Below are positions 63,466 through 64,000 of a stretch of 64,000 nucleotides of DNA, one piece after another (the first letter of the stretch is position 1; each line of letters opens with the position of its first letter). Made by a program: the position numbers and the translations under genes. The DNA comes from Agrobacterium tumefaciens (GTDB lineage Bacteria > Pseudomonadota > Alphaproteobacteria > Rhizobiales > Rhizobiaceae), in NCBI GenBank assembly GCA_025560025.1, contig CP048486.1, positions 1,328,501 through 1,392,500 on the forward strand, in the 5' to 3' direction. The notes beneath the pieces were generated by a model, which was not told the origin of the DNA, searched no databases, and was given only the letters and a program-made list of their open reading frames with translations.

Positions 63466-64000
63466 TTACACTGGTTTGCCGACCTGATCGAGCAGCCAGG
63501 CCTGAAAGGCGCGGGCCAGCGCATTGTCCTGCCGTCCTTCCGGCAGGGCGACGTAATAGCTCTTGTCAGTCTGCAGGGGAATGTCGAAGACGATTTCGAG
63601 GCGGCCGGAGGCGATCTCCGCCTCGATGAGATATTTCGGCAGAAGGGCAAAGCCGATGCCGCTTGCGGCGGCCTCGATGATCATCGAGAACTGGTCGAAA
63701 CGGCTGCCCTGATAGGCATTGTCAGCCGTAACCCCGTTCATCTCCAGCCATTCCGTCCATAGTTTCGGCCGCGTCGTCACATGTAGCAGCGGCTGCCCGG
63801 TCAGATCCTGTGGTTGGCTCACGCCGGCGCGGCGTAGCAGGGCGGGGCTTGCGACCGGCACGATCACCTCGTTGCACAAAAATGTGCAGGTACCATGCGC
63901 CCAGACCGGCTGGCCGTAGTGAATGGCGAGGTCGAACCCTTCTTCGTCGAAGTCGAAGGGATGCGAGCGCGAGCCGATGGTGATCGTTATTTCCGGATTG
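63466..64000 (-). CDS. LysR family transcriptional regulator (5' end outside window)
   Basis: Only the C-terminal 178 codons are present; the frame stays open to base 64000. The sequence is a LysR substrate-binding domain of the GcvA type: DLAIHYGQPVWAHGT, then EVIVPVASPALL, VTTRPKLWTEWLE, and GSRFDQFSMIIEAAASGIGFALLP. The DNA-binding part lies to the right. Target genes unknown; the convergent GST is a possible one. Confidence 0.85.
   Translation of the reverse strand, partial: NPEITITIGSRSHPFDFDEEGFDLAIHYGQPVWAHGTCTFLCNEVIVPVASPALLRRAGVSQPQDLTGQPLLHVTTRPKLWTEWLEMNGVTADNAYQGSRFDQFSMIIEAAASGIGFALLPKYLIEAEIASGRLEIVFDIPLQTDKSYYVALPEGRQDNALARAFQAWLLDQVGKPV

Overview
The window is a high-GC, densely coded stretch of an alphaproteobacterial chromosome, most likely from the Rhizobiaceae and probably Agrobacterium. 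The pointers are an rkpK-lpsL pair, a serine 3-dehydrogenase of the type described from Agrobacterium, a FYDLN-acid (TIGR02300) protein beside cmk-rpsA, an alpha-r14-type small RNA with anti-Shine-Dalgarno loops, and several GGAAC-N18/19-TT (sigma-EcfG/RpoE2-type) promoters. No insertion sequences, prophage, CRISPR array or replication origin were seen.

Layout. 1-6.1 kb: cydDC-cydAB-cydX (cytochrome bd oxidase and its assembly transporter; cydD is cut by the left edge). 6.1-7.2 kb: three small minus-strand stress-type genes behind a sigma-EcfG-like promoter. 7.2-11.6 kb: minus-strand NAD synthesis, nadQ-like regulator then nadA-nadB-nadC, with two tandem 19-bp operators between regulator and nadA. 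11.8-16.2 kb: orphan PAS protein, secreted nuclease-like protein, tRNA-Ala(GGC), TIGR02300 gene, cmk and rpsA, without the aroA often found before cmk in this order. 16.2-19.6 kb: three unrecognised minus-strand genes with related C-terminal tails. 19.7-22.1 kb: RNase D-like exonuclease, nucleoside deoxyribosyltransferase, serine 3-dehydrogenase and the small RNA. 22.4-29.0 kb: an M24 peptidase followed by a complete dipeptide ABC transporter. 29.0-34.0 kb: hexuronate-type genes (UxuB-like, GntR regulator, enolase-superfamily dehydratase), a mosaic palindromic repeat and a luciferase-like monooxygenase. 34.0-46.3 kb: LysR regulator, then a long plus-strand series of a branched-chain-type ABC transporter, GMC alcohol oxidoreductase, 3-hydroxyisobutyrate dehydrogenase-like enzyme, acetoacetyl-CoA synthetase and 3-hydroxybutyrate dehydrogenase, closed by an AraC regulator.

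46.7-58.7 kb is a stress-linked region. It holds PQQ glucose dehydrogenase, a ferritin-like DUF892 protein, an MgtC-like protein, a TIGR02587/TIGR02588/amine-oxidase-like operon, DUF296 and PfpI proteins, and a three-gene cassette (N-formylglutamate amidohydrolase-like, DUF1704/QEGLA metallopeptidase-like, ATP-grasp ligase). Many of these genes sit just downstream of sigma-EcfG-like promoters. The cassette is the best candidate here for an undescribed system. It pairs a peptide-bond-forming fold with a carboxypeptidase-like fold, as the eukaryotic tubulin tyrosine ligase and MATCAP enzymes do. 58.7-64.0 kb: lpsL and rkpK (UDP-glucuronate and UDP-galacturonate supply), a DMT transporter, a glutathionyl-hydroquinone reductase-like GST and a LysR regulator cut by the right edge.

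All identifications come from reading the sequence and recalling family motifs; no database search was run.
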